From contig CAUAJB010000035.1 of assembly GCA_958429225.1 (NCBI GenBank), positions 1 to 21,345 of the forward strand: a stretch of DNA of 21,345 nucleotides. Reading direction: 5' to 3'. This document shows, piece by piece, positions 8,798 through 14,777 of the stretch. The DNA comes from an uncultured Collinsella sp. (GTDB taxonomy: Bacteria > Actinomycetota > Coriobacteriia > Coriobacteriales > Coriobacteriaceae). The notes beneath the pieces were generated by a model, which did no database searches, was not told the origin of the DNA, and saw only the letters and a list, made by a program, of their open reading frames with translations. The position numbers and the translations under genes were made by a program. Each line of letters begins with the position of its first letter. The stretch's first letter is position 1.

Positions 8798-9328
8798 ATG
8801 ACGGACTCTTTTGAGCAGATTTCCGCACATAACGAGGAGCTGGCGCGTGATATTGTCGAGCGCGCGAGCGCTCGGGGCGTGACGGTTTCGACGGCTGAGT
8901 CGCTGACGGCGGGTATGATCGCCTCGACGATTGCCGATATCCCGGGCGCCTCGGCGGTGCTGCGTGGCGGTGCGGTGACCTATTGCGATGAGATTAAGCA
9001 TCGTGTTCTTGGTGTTGAGCAGGAGACGCTCGACCGCTATACCGCGGTGTCGCATCAGACCGCGCGCGAGATGGCGGTGGGTTCGCTGGAGCTGTACCAG
9101 AGCGATATTGCAGTGAGCGCAACGGGTTATGCCGGCCCCGGCGGTGGCACTGAGGACGATCCGGCGGGCACTTTCTATATTGGCTGGGCGCATCGTTCCG
9201 CCGATGGGGGCGTGCCGGTCGTGGACTCTGTGCGCTGCCACTATGAGGGCGACCGTTCGTGTGTTCGTGCCCATGCGGTCGCGGAGGCATTGGGGCGCAT
9301 TGCCCTTGTGCTCAACTCTATGGAATAG
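8798..9328 (+). CDS. pncC: CinA C-terminal domain protein (nicotinamide-nucleotide amidohydrolase)
   Basis: About 176 residues, only the C-terminal CinA domain; the N-terminal MoaB-like half found in full-length CinA is absent. The family converts nicotinamide mononucleotide to nicotinate mononucleotide in the pyridine nucleotide cycle. Diagnostic stretches are TAESLTAGMIASTIADIPG, GGAVTYCDEIKHRVLGV, and ATGYAGPGGGT followed by GTFYIGWA. The start is uncertain: GTG at 8792 and ATG at 8798 are in the same frame and neither has a strong Shine-Dalgarno at ideal spacing. It lies 12 bases after pgsA and is the last gene before a hairpin terminator, directly upstream of recA as in many Gram-positive bacteria. 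Confidence 0.92.
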   Translation: MTDSFEQISAHNEELARDIVERASARGVTVSTAESLTAGMIASTIADIPGASAVLRGGAVTYCDEIKHRVLGVEQETLDRYTAVSHQTAREMAVGSLELYQSDIAVSATGYAGPGGGTEDDPAGTFYIGWAHRSADGGVPVVDSVRCHYEGDRSCVRAHAVAEALGRIALVLNSME

Positions 9329-9335
9329 ACATGTT

Positions 9336-9359
9336 TTAAGGGGCCTTCGAGCCCCTTAA
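9336..9359 (+). terminator. Hairpin terminator after the CinA-domain gene
   Basis: TTAAGGGGC at 9336-9344 pairs with GCCCCTTAA at 9351-9359 around a 6-base loop containing TTCG. It lies 8 bases past the stop codon and separates the upstream block from recA. The T tract after it is short (TTG), so efficiency is uncertain. Confidence 0.7.
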
Positions 9360-9434
9360 TTGTGGAGATAGGGACCTCTGACAAATTTAGCGTTTGTGCT
9401 GGTTGTAGATGTATTTTTGCCTGCCTTGTTCATA

Positions 9435-9496
9435 TTTGGTCCTTTGTGGTCAAGTATTTGGTCAGTGTTTGGTCGGCGTTTGGTTGGGTTTTGGAA
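9435..9496. repeat. Helically phased TTTGGTC repeat array upstream of recA
   Basis: TTTGGTC or a close variant begins at 9435, 9445 (TGTGGTC), 9457, 9468, 9479 (TTTGGTT) and 9490 (TTTGGAA). The last four copies are exactly 11 bases apart, the first two intervals are 10 and 12. The array ends about 30 bases before the recA -35 element. It contains no credible gene, and the 69-codon open frame across it looks fortuitous. Spacing close to one helical turn would place all copies on one face of the DNA, as in an array of protein binding sites. Confidence 0.7.
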
Positions 9497-9526
9497 AGAC
9501 CGCCTGCATATGATTGGCCTGAACGG

Positions 9527-9555
9527 TTGACCACGAACAGCCGTTCGTTTATTAT
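9527..9555 (+). promoter_or_regulatory. recA promoter
   Basis: TTGACC (9527-9532), a 17-base spacer and TATTAT (9550-9555) form a good housekeeping-type promoter. Transcription would start near 9562, giving a leader of about 24 bases. The spacer is almost filled by the SOS box, so bound LexA would exclude RNA polymerase. Confidence 0.85.
9534..9547. promoter_or_regulatory. LexA-binding SOS box of recA
   Basis: CGAACAGCCGTTCG matches the Gram-positive/actinobacterial SOS box CGAAC-N4-GTTCG with no mismatch. The symmetry extends one base each side (ACGAAC/GTTCGT). It sits between the -35 and -10 elements of recA. Confidence 0.93.
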
Positions 9556-9585
9556 CGATGCAGGTTGTTAAGAGGAGGGCTATTC

Positions 9586-10734
9586 ATGGCCAAGAATTCA
9601 GGTCCCGTACGTACCGTTCATGCTCGCACGACGGGTAAAGAGCGCGATGAGATGATCGCCACCACCAAGGCCGAGATCGAGAAGAAATTCGGCCAGGGTT
9701 CCATCATGAGGTACGGCGACGGTGGCCCCGAGCTCGAGGTCGAGGCCATTCCCACGGGCGCCCTGGCCCTCGATGCCGCGCTGGGTATCGGCGGCGTGCC
9801 GCGCGGCCGTATCGTCGAGATTTACGGTCCTGAGTCCTCCGGTAAGACGACGCTTTCGCTCGAGATCCTGGCCGAGGCCCAGGCAATGGGTGGCGTTGTG
9901 GCATTTATCGATGCCGAGCACGCGCTTGATCCCACGTATGCCGCGCGCATTGGCGTGGATATCGACGAGGTACTGATTTCCCAGCCCGATACGGGTGAGC
10001 AGGCGCTCGAGATTGTTGACATGCTCGTGCGTTCCGGCGCCATCGATGCTATCGTCGTCGACTCCGTCGCCGCGCTGACCCCGCGTGCCGAGATCGAGGG
10101 AGAAATCGGCGACACTACGGTCGGTCTTCAGGCTCGCTTGATGAGTCAGGCGCTCCGCAAGCTCGCCGGCTCGCTGTCCAAGTCCAACACGACGTGCATC
10201 TTCATTAACCAGCTGCGTGAGAAGATCGGCGTCATGTTCGGCAACCCCGAGACCACGACGGGCGGCCGCGCCCTTAAGTTCTTCTCTTCGGTGCGTATCG
10301 ACATTCGCCGCATCGACAGCATTAAGCTTAAGGACGAGGTTATCGGTAACCGCGTGCGCGCCAAGGTCGTTAAGAACAAGGTGGCAGCTCCGTTCCGTTC
10401 TGCTGAGTTCGACATCATGTACGGTACGGGCATCTCTAAGGAGGGCTCGATTCTGGACATGGCTGTCGAGTACGGCATTTGCAAGAAGATGGGCTCCTGG
10501 TTTGCCTATGGCGAGGATAAGCTCGGCAACGGTCGCGAGGCCGCCAAGGCGTTCCTGCGCGAACACCCCGATTGTGCCGACGAGATTGAGCATAAGGTCC
10601 GCCTTGCCTGTGGACTTGAGTTTGATGACGATGCTCCGTCCGAGGTCGAGCTGACCGATCAGCCTGCGCCTGAGGAGTTTGACGAGCTTTACGCCATCGA
10701 TGGTTCCGCCATGCTCGATGATGACGACGAGTAG
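9586..10734 (+). CDS. recA: Recombinase RecA
   Basis: 382 residues. RecA forms ATP-dependent filaments on single-stranded DNA for homologous recombination and is the co-protease that triggers LexA self-cleavage. Walker A is GPESSGKT at 81-88. Other hallmarks are FIDAEHALDPTYA, VVDSVAALTPRAEIEGE, the L2-type segment GNPETTTGGRALKF and the acidic C-terminal tail ending DDDDE. The ATG at 9586 is preferred over the in-frame TTG at 9565 because AGAGGAGG (9571-9578) is 7 bases before it and the protein then starts MAKNSG as expected. It has its own LexA-controlled promoter and is followed 11 bases later by recX. Confidence 0.98.
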   Translation: MAKNSGPVRTVHARTTGKERDEMIATTKAEIEKKFGQGSIMRYGDGGPELEVEAIPTGALALDAALGIGGVPRGRIVEIYGPESSGKTTLSLEILAEAQAMGGVVAFIDAEHALDPTYAARIGVDIDEVLISQPDTGEQALEIVDMLVRSGAIDAIVVDSVAALTPRAEIEGEIGDTTVGLQARLMSQALRKLAGSLSKSNTTCIFINQLREKIGVMFGNPETTTGGRALKFFSSVRIDIRRIDSIKLKDEVIGNRVRAKVVKNKVAAPFRSAEFDIMYGTGISKEGSILDMAVEYGICKKMGSWFAYGEDKLGNGREAAKAFLREHPDCADEIEHKVRLACGLEFDDDAPSEVELTDQPAPEEFDELYAIDGSAMLDDDDE

Positions 10735-10745
10735 CGGTTACGCTC

Positions 10746-11438
10746 ATGTCGTATACGGTGACCGAGGCCACGGTCGTCTTTCCCGATAAGAAGGCGGCCT
10801 CCTCGTTCTCGAGCGGGTATGCGTCCAAAAAGCCTTGCGCACATATCGATTGTGAGCTTGAGGGCGGTTTTGAGCGGTCCATTTGGATTCCCGTGCGGGT
10901 CGCGCGGCTGTATGTCAAAAACCGCCCCGATCTTCCCTGTGATTGGGACAACTTCCGTGAGGCGGTGCAGCTCATTGAGCGTAAATGTGCACTTACCATG
11001 GTGACCGAGATGTTATCGCGCCGCGACCATGCGACGGGTGAGGTCCGTGACAAGCTGGCTCGCTACGGCTTTCACCAGCCTGCGATCGATTTTGCCGTCG
11101 AGCGCGCCACCGAGTATCGTTTTTTAGACGAGAGCCGCTTTTGCTCGTACTTTATCGAGGAGCGCAAGCGGCGCGGTTGGGGACAGCGCAAAATCGAGAC
11201 CGAGCTCAAGCGCCGTCATGTCGTGCTCGATGACATTCCCGGTTATCCCGAGGATTATTTTGCCGTCGAAGACGATTTGGCGCGTGCGTCAGCCCTGCTC
11301 GCCAAGCGGCGTGTTCCAGAGACGCGCGAATTCGAAAAACTGGTTCGGTTTTTGATGGGCAAGGGCTTCTCGTATCACGTCGCCGCCGATGCCGTTAAGG
11401 CACGTCTCGATGCCGAACGCGAGGAATGTGCGGTTTAG
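10746..11438 (+). CDS. recX: RecA regulatory protein RecX
   Basis: 230 residues. RecX proteins bind RecA filaments and limit or modulate RecA activity. The RecX core begins near residue 80 (ALTMVTEMLSRRDHATGEVRDKLARYGF) and continues through FLDESRFCSYFIEERKRRGWGQRKIETELKRRHV. About 75 preceding residues form a less conserved N-terminal extension, as in several Gram-positive RecX proteins. The ATG lies 11 bases after the recA stop and has no strong Shine-Dalgarno, so translation probably depends on recA. Co-transcription with recA makes it part of the SOS response here. A terminator-like structure follows. Confidence 0.93.
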   Translation: MSYTVTEATVVFPDKKAASSFSSGYASKKPCAHIDCELEGGFERSIWIPVRVARLYVKNRPDLPCDWDNFREAVQLIERKCALTMVTEMLSRRDHATGEVRDKLARYGFHQPAIDFAVERATEYRFLDESRFCSYFIEERKRRGWGQRKIETELKRRHVVLDDIPGYPEDYFAVEDDLARASALLAKRRVPETREFEKLVRFLMGKGFSYHVAADAVKARLDAEREECAV

Positions 11439-11452
11439 GCGTATGTGTTTTG

Positions 11453-11503
11453 TGGCCCTGCCGTTCACCGTGTTTTAGCCGCCGTGCCGGGGCCATTTAT
11501 TTG
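11453..11503 (+). terminator. Probable recA-recX terminator
   Basis: TGGCCCTG at 11453-11460 pairs with CGGGGCCA at 11488-11495 (one G-T pair), with a smaller CAC/GTG stem inside the long loop. TTTATTTG follows at 11496-11503. The T-rich tail overlaps the -35 element of the next promoter, a very compact arrangement. Confidence 0.6.
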
Positions 11504-11529
11504 ACAGTTGTTGTGGTTCAACGTACGAT
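11501..11529 (+). promoter_or_regulatory. rny promoter
   Basis: A perfect TTGACA (11501-11506), a 17-base spacer and TACGAT (11524-11529). Initiation near 11536 would give a leader of about 160 bases before rny. An inverted pair TGACAGT (11502-11508) and ACTGTCA (11534-11540) brackets the promoter. Confidence 0.8.
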
Positions 11530-11558
11530 AAACACTGTCATTTGCTTTGTGATATGTG

Positions 11559-11580
11559 CTCATCTGTGATGAGTTTGTTT
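11559..11580 (+). promoter_or_regulatory. First terminator-like hairpin in the rny leader
   Basis: CTCATC (11559-11564) and GATGAG (11568-11573) form a 6-bp stem with a 3-base loop, followed at once by TTTGTTTATAT. It lies about 23 bases into the predicted transcript, so it could terminate or attenuate transcription early. Confidence 0.5.
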
Positions 11581-11634
11581 ATATGTTTATCTGTATCCGA
11601 CCCGCATAAGCTGCGCCCATATTACTCAAATGTC

Positions 11635-11667
11635 GCGAGCCGTTCGTAAGGACGGTTCGCTTTGTTG
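11635..11667 (+). promoter_or_regulatory. Second terminator-like hairpin in the rny leader
   Basis: GCGAGCCGT (11635-11643) and ACGGTTCGC (11652-11660) form a 9-bp stem (one G-T pair) with an 8-base loop, then TTTGTTGTGT. It ends about 25 bases before the Shine-Dalgarno of rny. Its position between a strong promoter and the gene suggests an attenuator or an mRNA stability element. Confidence 0.55.
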
Positions 11668-11695
11668 TGTAACGAATCCATAAAAAGGAGTGAGC

Positions 11696-13246
11696 ATGCC
11701 TATCATCGCAGCGCTCGTTGGCATCGTTTTGGGTGCCATCGCCGCCATTGCCTACATGCGCACCGCCAAGCAGGGTAGTCTTCACGAGGCCGACGAAAAG
11801 ATCCAGTCGGCACACGCACAGGCTGAGTCCCTGATCGGTGATGCTAAGCGTCAGGCCGAGACCCTCAAAAAAGAGGCTCTGCTCGAGGCTAAAGAGGAGA
11901 TCATCAAGAACAAGCAGGCCGCCGAGGCCGAGGACAAGCAGCGTAAGAGCGAGATTCGTACGCTCGAGAACCGTGTGATGCAGCGCGAGGAGTCCCTTGA
12001 TCGCCGAAACGACGCTCTCGACAAGCGTGAGCACCAGCTGTCCAGCCAGGCCGGTCAGGTCGAGAAGCGCTCCCGCGAGCTTGAGGAGCTCTGCGCCAAG
12101 CAGACCTCCGAGCTCGAGCGTATCGCCGACCTGACCCGTGAGGACGCCCACAAGGAGCTCCTCGATAAGGTTCGCGGCGAGGTCACCCACGAGGCTGCCA
12201 CGATCATTCGCGAGTCCGAGCAGCAGGTTCGCGCCGAGTGCCACAAGACCGCCCAGGAGATTCTGTCCCTGGCGATTCAGCGCTGCGCTGCCGACCACAC
12301 AGCCGAGGTCACCGTTACCTCCGTGCACATTCCCTCTGATGACCTCAAGGGCCGTATCATCGGTCGCGAGGGTCGCAACATCCGGACCTTCGAGCAGGTT
12401 TCCGGCGTCAACCTCGTGATCGACGACACGCCTGAGACCGTCGTTCTTTCGAGCTTCGACCCGGTCCGTCGTGAGACCGCCCGTGTTGCCCTCGAGAACC
12501 TCATTGCTGACGGCCGCATTCACCCCGCCCGCATTGAGGAGATGTATCACAAGGCTGCCGACCTGGTTCAGCAGCGCGTGCGCGAGGCTGGCGAGCAGGC
12601 TGCCTTTGATACCGGTATCCACGACCTGCACCCCGAGATCGTCAAGACCCTTGGTGCCCTGCGCTACCGTACCTCGTTTGGTCAGAATGTGCTTCAGCAC
12701 TCCCTCGAGGTTTCCGATCTGTGCGGCGTGATGGCTTCCGAGCTTGGCCTGGACGTTGTGACCGCTAAGCGCGCCGGCCTGCTGCACGACCTGGGCAAGG
12801 CAATCGACCACGACGTCGAGGGCCCGCATGCCGTCATCGGCGCCGAGCTTGCCCGCCGTTATGGCGAGAAGCCCGTTATCGTTCACGCTATCGAGGCTCA
12901 CCATGCCGATGTCGACCCCAACACGGTGCTCGATGTCCTGGTACAGGCCGCCGATGCCGTCTCCGCCTCTCGCCCCGGTGCCCGTCGCGAGTCTGCCGAG
13001 AACTACATCAAGCGTCTTGAGAAGCTCGAGGAGATTGCCAACTCCCATGAAGGCGTCGAGCGTACCTATGCCATGCAGGCTGGTCGCGAGGTCCACGTCA
13101 TGGTTCAGCCGGACAAGATCTCCGATGCCCAGTCCACGGTCCTGGCTCACGATATCGCCCATCAGATCGAGGAAGAGATGGAGTATCCCGGTCAGGTGCG
13201 CGTCGTCGTGATTCGCGAGAGCCGCGCTGTCGATATCGCTAAATAA
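11696..13246 (+). CDS. rny: Ribonuclease Y
   Basis: 516 residues. RNase Y is a membrane-anchored endoribonuclease that starts bulk mRNA decay in Gram-positive bacteria. The order is one N-terminal membrane helix (about 3-22), a long charged coiled coil (about 25-185), a KH RNA-binding domain (GRIIGREGRNIRTF) and an HD phosphohydrolase domain (HSLEVSDLCGV, LLHDLGKAID). The start is ATG at 11696, 5 bases after AAGGAG (11685-11690). The in-frame GTG at 11690 overlaps that Shine-Dalgarno and is unlikely. It is driven by its own promoter through a structured leader. With RNase J at 273 this genome carries both major Gram-positive mRNA decay enzymes. The next gene starts one base after its stop. 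Confidence 0.97.
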   Translation: MPIIAALVGIVLGAIAAIAYMRTAKQGSLHEADEKIQSAHAQAESLIGDAKRQAETLKKEALLEAKEEIIKNKQAAEAEDKQRKSEIRTLENRVMQREESLDRRNDALDKREHQLSSQAGQVEKRSRELEELCAKQTSELERIADLTREDAHKELLDKVRGEVTHEAATIIRESEQQVRAECHKTAQEILSLAIQRCAADHTAEVTVTSVHIPSDDLKGRIIGREGRNIRTFEQVSGVNLVIDDTPETVVLSSFDPVRRETARVALENLIADGRIHPARIEEMYHKAADLVQQRVREAGEQAAFDTGIHDLHPEIVKTLGALRYRTSFGQNVLQHSLEVSDLCGVMASELGLDVVTAKRAGLLHDLGKAIDHDVEGPHAVIGAELARRYGEKPVIVHAIEAHHADVDPNTVLDVLVQAADAVSASRPGARRESAENYIKRLEKLEEIANSHEGVERTYAMQAGREVHVMVQPDKISDAQSTVLAHDIAHQIEEEMEYPGQVRVVVIRESRAVDIAK

Positions 13247-13247
13247 C

Positions 13248-14333
13248 ATGAGCGACGCGAACGAGCTCATCTCATTTATCGCGTCGATGTCGGGGGAGGG
13301 CAACCTTCGCGTCGAGGAGAACCTTGGCGAGGGGTATGTCCGCCTCCGCGTTTCGGAGGCCGAGCGGCGCCAGGCAAAACACGACATTCAGCATGTCGAG
13401 GATATCGTCATCGAAATGCTCCGTAATGCTCGCGATGCCGGCGCCGACAAGGTCTATCTCGCCACGACCAAGGAAGATGGCGTCCGCACGCTTGTCTTTC
13501 TGGATAACGGTTCGGGCGTTCCGCAGGATATGCAAGAGCGAATCTTCGATGCCCGCGTTACCTCCAAGCTCGAGAGCATGAAGATGGACCGTTGGGGCGT
13601 TCACGGTCGTGGCATGGCATTGTTTTCGATCAAGCAGAACACCGACGAGGCCCGTGTGGTCACGTCCGGCGTCGATCTTGGTTCAGCCTTTAAGGTGAGC
13701 GTTGCAGCCGACCGCCTCAGTGAGCGTGCCGATCAGTCCAGCTGGCCCCAGGCCGTCAAGGATGAGGACGGACGTTATGTCTGTGCTCGCGGCCCGCATA
13801 ATATTATTCGCGCTGCCTGTGAGTTTGCGCTCGAGGAGCTGCGTGGTTGCGATGTCTATCTTGGTTCTCCGTCTGAGATTGCCGCGACCCTTTATGCTCA
13901 GGCGTCAAGTCGGCTCGATACGTCTCGTCTCCTGTTTATTGATGACGAGAGCGAGCTTCCGGTTGTCGATCGTTTAGGCCTTGCCTCTGATGCCGAGGAC
14001 TTTATTCGTATCTGCTCGGGTTTGGGTCTTGAGATGTCCGAGCGCACGGCACATCGCATTTTGGCAGGGCAGATTAAGCCCGTTCGCGGTGTGACCGCGC
14101 GTCTGCTGCGCGAGCGTGATTCGTCCTCGCATGCGCCGGCTCCTGTCGATCTCGCGAAGGATCGTCGCGGGCTTCGTATTGCCAAGGATGACATGGCACA
14201 GTTTTCGCGTGCTGTGGAGCGCGACTTTAATGACCTTGCCGCCCGGTACTATCTCAACCTTTGCGGCGACCCAAAGATTCGCGTTTCGCGTGATCGAATC
14301 ACTGTGACCTTCGATCTTGCCAAAGAGGAATAG
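13248..14333 (+). CDS. GHKL (Hsp90/MutL-type) ATPase of unknown function
   Basis: 361 residues. An N-terminal Bergerat-fold ATPase is clear: N-box E56-x3-N60-x2-D-A-G, then D86-N-G-S-G90, then TSK at 105-107, then G117-V-H-G-R-G122 with MALFSIK. The order and spacing, including TSK ahead of the glycine lid, resemble MutL more than histidine kinases. No histidine kinase dimerisation domain and no MutL endonuclease motif is visible in the remaining 230 residues, which I do not recognise. The ATG is one base past the rny stop with no evident Shine-Dalgarno, implying translational coupling to RNase Y. In Bacillus this place between rny and spoVS is taken by the phosphodiesterase YmdB. Function unknown; a role with RNase Y is only a context inference. 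Confidence 0.8.
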   Translation: MSDANELISFIASMSGEGNLRVEENLGEGYVRLRVSEAERRQAKHDIQHVEDIVIEMLRNARDAGADKVYLATTKEDGVRTLVFLDNGSGVPQDMQERIFDARVTSKLESMKMDRWGVHGRGMALFSIKQNTDEARVVTSGVDLGSAFKVSVAADRLSERADQSSWPQAVKDEDGRYVCARGPHNIIRAACEFALEELRGCDVYLGSPSEIAATLYAQASSRLDTSRLLFIDDESELPVVDRLGLASDAEDFIRICSGLGLEMSERTAHRILAGQIKPVRGVTARLLRERDSSSHAPAPVDLAKDRRGLRIAKDDMAQFSRAVERDFNDLAARYYLNLCGDPKIRVSRDRITVTFDLAKEE

Positions 14334-14339
14334 TGCCTT

Positions 14340-14366
14340 TACCGAGTCCACTCGGTACGATACAGT
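14340..14366 (+). promoter_or_regulatory. Candidate spoVS promoter with an operator-like palindrome
   Basis: TACCGAGTCCACTCGGTA (14340-14357) is an 18-bp palindrome with 8-bp arms and a 2-base centre. It overlaps a possible promoter TTTACC (14338-14343), 17 bases, TACAGT (14361-14366). No T tract follows, so a terminator is less likely than an operator. A second, weaker inverted repeat TTAAAA/TTTTAA lies at 14375-14391. Confidence 0.45.
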
Positions 14367-14407
14367 TATTGCAGTTAAAACGTACTTTTAAACGCAGGAG
14401 TTTCTTC

Positions 14408-14725
14408 ATGGATTGCCTGAAGGTATCAAGCAAATCATCGCCCGCGTCCGTTGCCGGCGCCATCGCCGGCATGGTCAAGGATGGTGTGCCCGTCAACATT
14501 CAGTGTGTCGGCGCCGGTGCGGTCAACCAGGCCATAAAGGCTGTGGCTATCGCGCGCGGTTTTTTGATTCCAACCGGTTTTGATATTTCCTGCGCGCCCG
14601 TGTTCTCCGACATCCTTATTAACGGGGAGTCGCGCACGGCCATCCGTCTTTCTATTTACGTTCACCAGATCAATCGAGCTGCTATGGATAACGTCGTCAT
14701 GGATGATGTTAAGCCTGTGGCATAG
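14408..14725 (+). CDS. spoVS: Stage V sporulation protein S (SpoVS) family protein
   Basis: 105 residues. It matches SpoVS strongly: LKVSSKSSPASVAGAIAGM, then GAGAVNQAIKAVAIARGF and the SRTAIRLSIYV end. SpoVS is an Alba-like fold protein needed for coat assembly in Bacillus spores; related proteins occur in non-sporulating lineages, where the role is unclear. About 15-20 residues at the C-terminus go beyond the 86-residue Bacillus protein. The ATG at 14408 has AGGAG (14396-14400) 7 bases upstream; the longer open frame starting at 14333 has no family similarity in its extra 25 residues. Its place before miaB is conserved in Firmicutes. Confidence 0.92.
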   Translation: MDCLKVSSKSSPASVAGAIAGMVKDGVPVNIQCVGAGAVNQAIKAVAIARGFLIPTGFDISCAPVFSDILINGESRTAIRLSIYVHQINRAAMDNVVMDDVKPVA

Positions 14726-14777
14726 CTTCTGCTTGCCTCGATTCGCCCCCCCCTCTCCATCGTTAGGACTTATGCAC

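Noticed and set aside
6737..9274. Very long open frame on the minus strand (845 codons) across rimO, pgsA and pncC
   Set aside because: The plus-strand genes are certain and well conserved. The antisense frame has no recognisable domain and results from the strong codon bias leaving few stop codons on the other strand.
9362..9571. 69-codon open frame upstream of recA
   Set aside because: It runs through the phased repeats, SOS box and promoter of recA, lacks a Shine-Dalgarno and is rich in odd residues such as repeated Cys and Trp.
11579..13387. 602-codon minus-strand open frame across rny
   Set aside because: Same cause: it mirrors RNase Y codons, has a leucine/glycine/valine-rich sequence with no family signature, and no plausible start signal.
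14746..14753. Run of eight C upstream of miaB, as a phase-variable tract
   Set aside because: It lies between genes without overlapping an obvious promoter or Shine-Dalgarno, and a single run of this length is weak evidence.
14580..14771. Extended N-terminus for MiaB reaching back into spoVS
   Set aside because: The extra residues translate spoVS in another frame and do not resemble MiaB, which begins shortly before TYFIRTFGCQMN.
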